From the NCBI GenBank assembly GCA_016282455.1, contig JAEEKM010000303.1:1-5745 (forward strand): a stretch of DNA of 5,745 nt, written 5' to 3'. Of this stretch, positions 4,239 to 5,745 are shown piece after piece (position 1 is the first letter of the stretch; each line of letters starts with the position of its first letter). The notes beneath the pieces were generated by a model. It had not been told where the DNA came from and did no database searches. It worked only from the letters and a program-made list of their open reading frames with translations. The stretch is from Treponema sp. (GTDB lineage Bacteria; Spirochaetota; Spirochaetia; Treponematales; Treponemataceae). A program made the translations under genes and the position numbers.

Positions 4239-5745
4239 TTACTGGGGAAAGATAAGATTCTGATTGTTATCATTTCCACAATAAACAGCATGGTTAACTC
4301 CGCGGTATTCTGCTCCGCCAAACCAGATGCCGTTCTCACTTCCATCATCATGGTAGAACTTATACTCTGGCTTATCTCCCAAATCATTTATTACAATTTG
4401 TGCATAATAATAACCGTCAGTCGCGTTCCATTCCATTGGATTCTCAACGGGACTCCAACCGTTAAAATAACCTCTGATAGACACAGTCTGACTGCCATTA
4501 TAGTTAACACCAAAATCAGCAGGAACAAAAATAAAAATATATTTTCCACTAGAAATATTATATTCTACAGGAACATAACCGGAAGGCTCATATTCTTCAT
4601 CAGAAGAATCACCTGTATCATCAGTATCAACTCCTGTCACATTTTCTTTTACACACTTAACCCTTGCCTTAAAATAATTTGTTTCATCATCCCCAGAGAA
4701 AAGTTTGTACTGAGTGAAATAATCAGGATAACCCCAGTCAGCAAAGTAATCACCCCACTCAGAATAACTTTCAGAAACCCAGTTTATCTGATTTGAATAA
4801 ATATAGGGCTCCACCATAGTCTTCCACTTTGTAAGAGTCTCAATGCTCTTCTCGTAAGAAAAATAACTATTGTCTTTTGTAAACTCAAGAAGATATTTTT
4901 TGTAAAGGTTCATAAACTCAGGCACAGAAAGCATTTTCTGAATAAGAGGGCGGGATCCGTCAGTAAGACTTCCCCATTCAAGAGGACTTCTCTTACCGGA
5001 ATCAAAAATTAAATTGCAGCCGAGAATGTTATCATAATCATAGGGAATAAAATATGCCTTGCCGCTTTTACTTTCATCTCCCGGATCAAAGTAAAAATAA
5101 TAGTTACTCTGATTCACCCAGTAGTCATCCCACATGCCGAGAAGAACATTCACTGCGTAAGTTTTAAGAAAGAGATCCACATCCATTTTTTCGTTGAACC
5201 AGTTTTTAACGCTGGCAGTATCAGAAACATCTAGCGTATCTAGTTCACTGACAAATTTTGAAAACTCTGTCTTTGCAGAAGCAAGGGATTTTTTATTTGT
5301 CTTTAAATCATAGGAATATGTTTTTTCATTAACATTCGCCGTAATCTTACCATTCCACGGCTCAGCTTTATTTGAAATTATTAAATTGGTGATTGATTTT
5401 TCCTCAACTCCTATTGAATCAAGGGGACTGGTAAGAGGTGCATTTCCCGTACACTTCCATAAATTGCCTTCGTCAGAAATAAAAGTTCCGCCATTGTTTT
5501 TTTCACGACGGGATTTTATAAACTGCTTGTTAACTTCTTCTACCATTGCATAAAGGCCGTAATTCACGCTTTCTGTAGTACCGTCACTGTCTTTAATATT
5601 GATAGTAAGTTTTGTGTAGGAGGCTCTGGGCGAAATCCATACTCCACTGTTTCTAAAAAAATTGTAGCCGTAAACTTCACGTGTGTGAGTGGGGTCACCT
5701 TTAAAGTGCTTGAGAATAAGGCCTTTCATGCAGTCAGCCATTTTA
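4239..5745 (-). CDS. CotH-kinase-family protein with C-terminal CBM48-like module (5' partial)
   Basis: The reading frame stays open to the window edge and the codon before the first visible ATG (5741) is Lys. The segment right after that ATG already matches the middle of a CotH domain, so the gene very probably begins outside. Numbering here is from that Met. Residues 35-75 (SPRASYTKLTINIK, YGLYAMVEEVNKQF) and 187-240 (DLFLKTYAVNVLLG, DDYWVNQSNYYFYFD, FIPYDYDN) are typical CotH signatures. The Asp205/206...Asn213 and Asp235/237 positions are candidates for the atypical-kinase catalytic and metal sites. Residues 370-388 are an acidic, Asp/Ser/Glu-rich linker. Residues 395-500 (SIRGYFNGWSP, DGYYYAQIVI, PEYKFYHDDG) resemble the CBM48/glycogen-binding immunoglobulin-like fold. 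CotH phosphorylates spore-coat proteins in Bacillus; relatives in non-sporing gut bacteria are often surface or fibre-associated proteins. An extracellular or surface location is inferred. No signal peptide can be seen because the N terminus is missing. Confidence 0.82.
   Translation of the reverse strand, partial: KMADCMKGLILKHFKGDPTHTREVYGYNFFRNSGVWISPRASYTKLTINIKDSDGTTESVNYGLYAMVEEVNKQFIKSRREKNNGGTFISDEGNLWKCTGNAPLTSPLDSIGVEEKSITNLIISNKAEPWNGKITANVNEKTYSYDLKTNKKSLASAKTEFSKFVSELDTLDVSDTASVKNWFNEKMDVDLFLKTYAVNVLLGMWDDYWVNQSNYYFYFDPGDESKSGKAYFIPYDYDNILGCNLIFDSGKRSPLEWGSLTDGSRPLIQKMLSVPEFMNLYKKYLLEFTKDNSYFSYEKSIETLTKWKTMVEPYIYSNQINWVSESYSEWGDYFADWGYPDYFTQYKLFSGDDETNYFKARVKCVKENVTGVDTDDTGDSSDEEYEPSGYVPVEYNISSGKYIFIFVPADFGVNYNGSQTVSIRGYFNGWSPVENPMEWNATDGYYYAQIVINDLGDKPEYKFYHDDGSENGIWFGGAEYRGVNHAVYCGNDNNQNLIFPQ

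Noticed and set aside
4290..4796. Plus-strand reading frame of 168 residues within the CotH gene
   Set aside because: Antisense shadow with a biased Ile-rich composition; the minus-strand frame carries recognisable domains.

Overview
The window holds five protein genes, all on the minus strand, so transcription runs right to left. It looks like bacterial DNA of modest GC content. I suspect a host-associated anaerobe of the Treponema (spirochaete) type. The reasons are a Thermotoga-like type I-beta DAHP synthase fused to prephenate dehydratase, a CotH-kinase protein with a carbohydrate-binding tail, and a SPOR-domain exported protein. No gene here fixes the taxonomy, so this is an inference of low to moderate confidence.

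From right to left. (1) Positions 5745-4239 hold the C-terminal part of a CotH-kinase-family protein ending in an acidic linker and a CBM48-like module; its N terminus is off the window. (2) Positions 4169-2265 hold a 634-residue fusion of an ACT-like regulatory domain, a DAHP synthase and a prephenate dehydratase-ACT. The synthase part has lost three of the four metal ligands known from the family. (3) Positions 2184-1693 hold ilvN/ilvH, the valine-sensing small subunit of acetolactate synthase, with a good extended -10 promoter in front. (4) Positions 1687-1310 hold a LapA-like two-helix membrane protein. (5) Positions 1313-252 hold an exported protein with a C-terminal SPOR domain. Genes 3-5 are spaced 5 bp apart and then overlap by 4 bp, so they form one tight operon.

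Positions 1-251 carry no gene. They contain two direct copies (131 bp period) of a module of about 116-120 bp. Each copy has a GC-rich hairpin followed, in the minus direction, by eight Ts (an intrinsic terminator), and a second hairpin whose two arms have diverged together between the copies. A further 14-bp hairpin enfolds the stop codon of the SPOR gene.

The two amino-acid genes connect through feedback control. The fusion covers the first step of the shikimate pathway and the prephenate-to-phenylpyruvate step, with two potential aromatic-amino-acid sensing domains. IlvN senses valine for branched-chain synthesis. The catalytic partner of IlvN and any chorismate mutase are not in the window. 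The LapA-like and SPOR proteins belong to the cell envelope and share the ilvN transcript without an obvious metabolic link.

The two items most worth a second look are the stripped metal site in the DAHP synthase domain and the tandem hairpin module.
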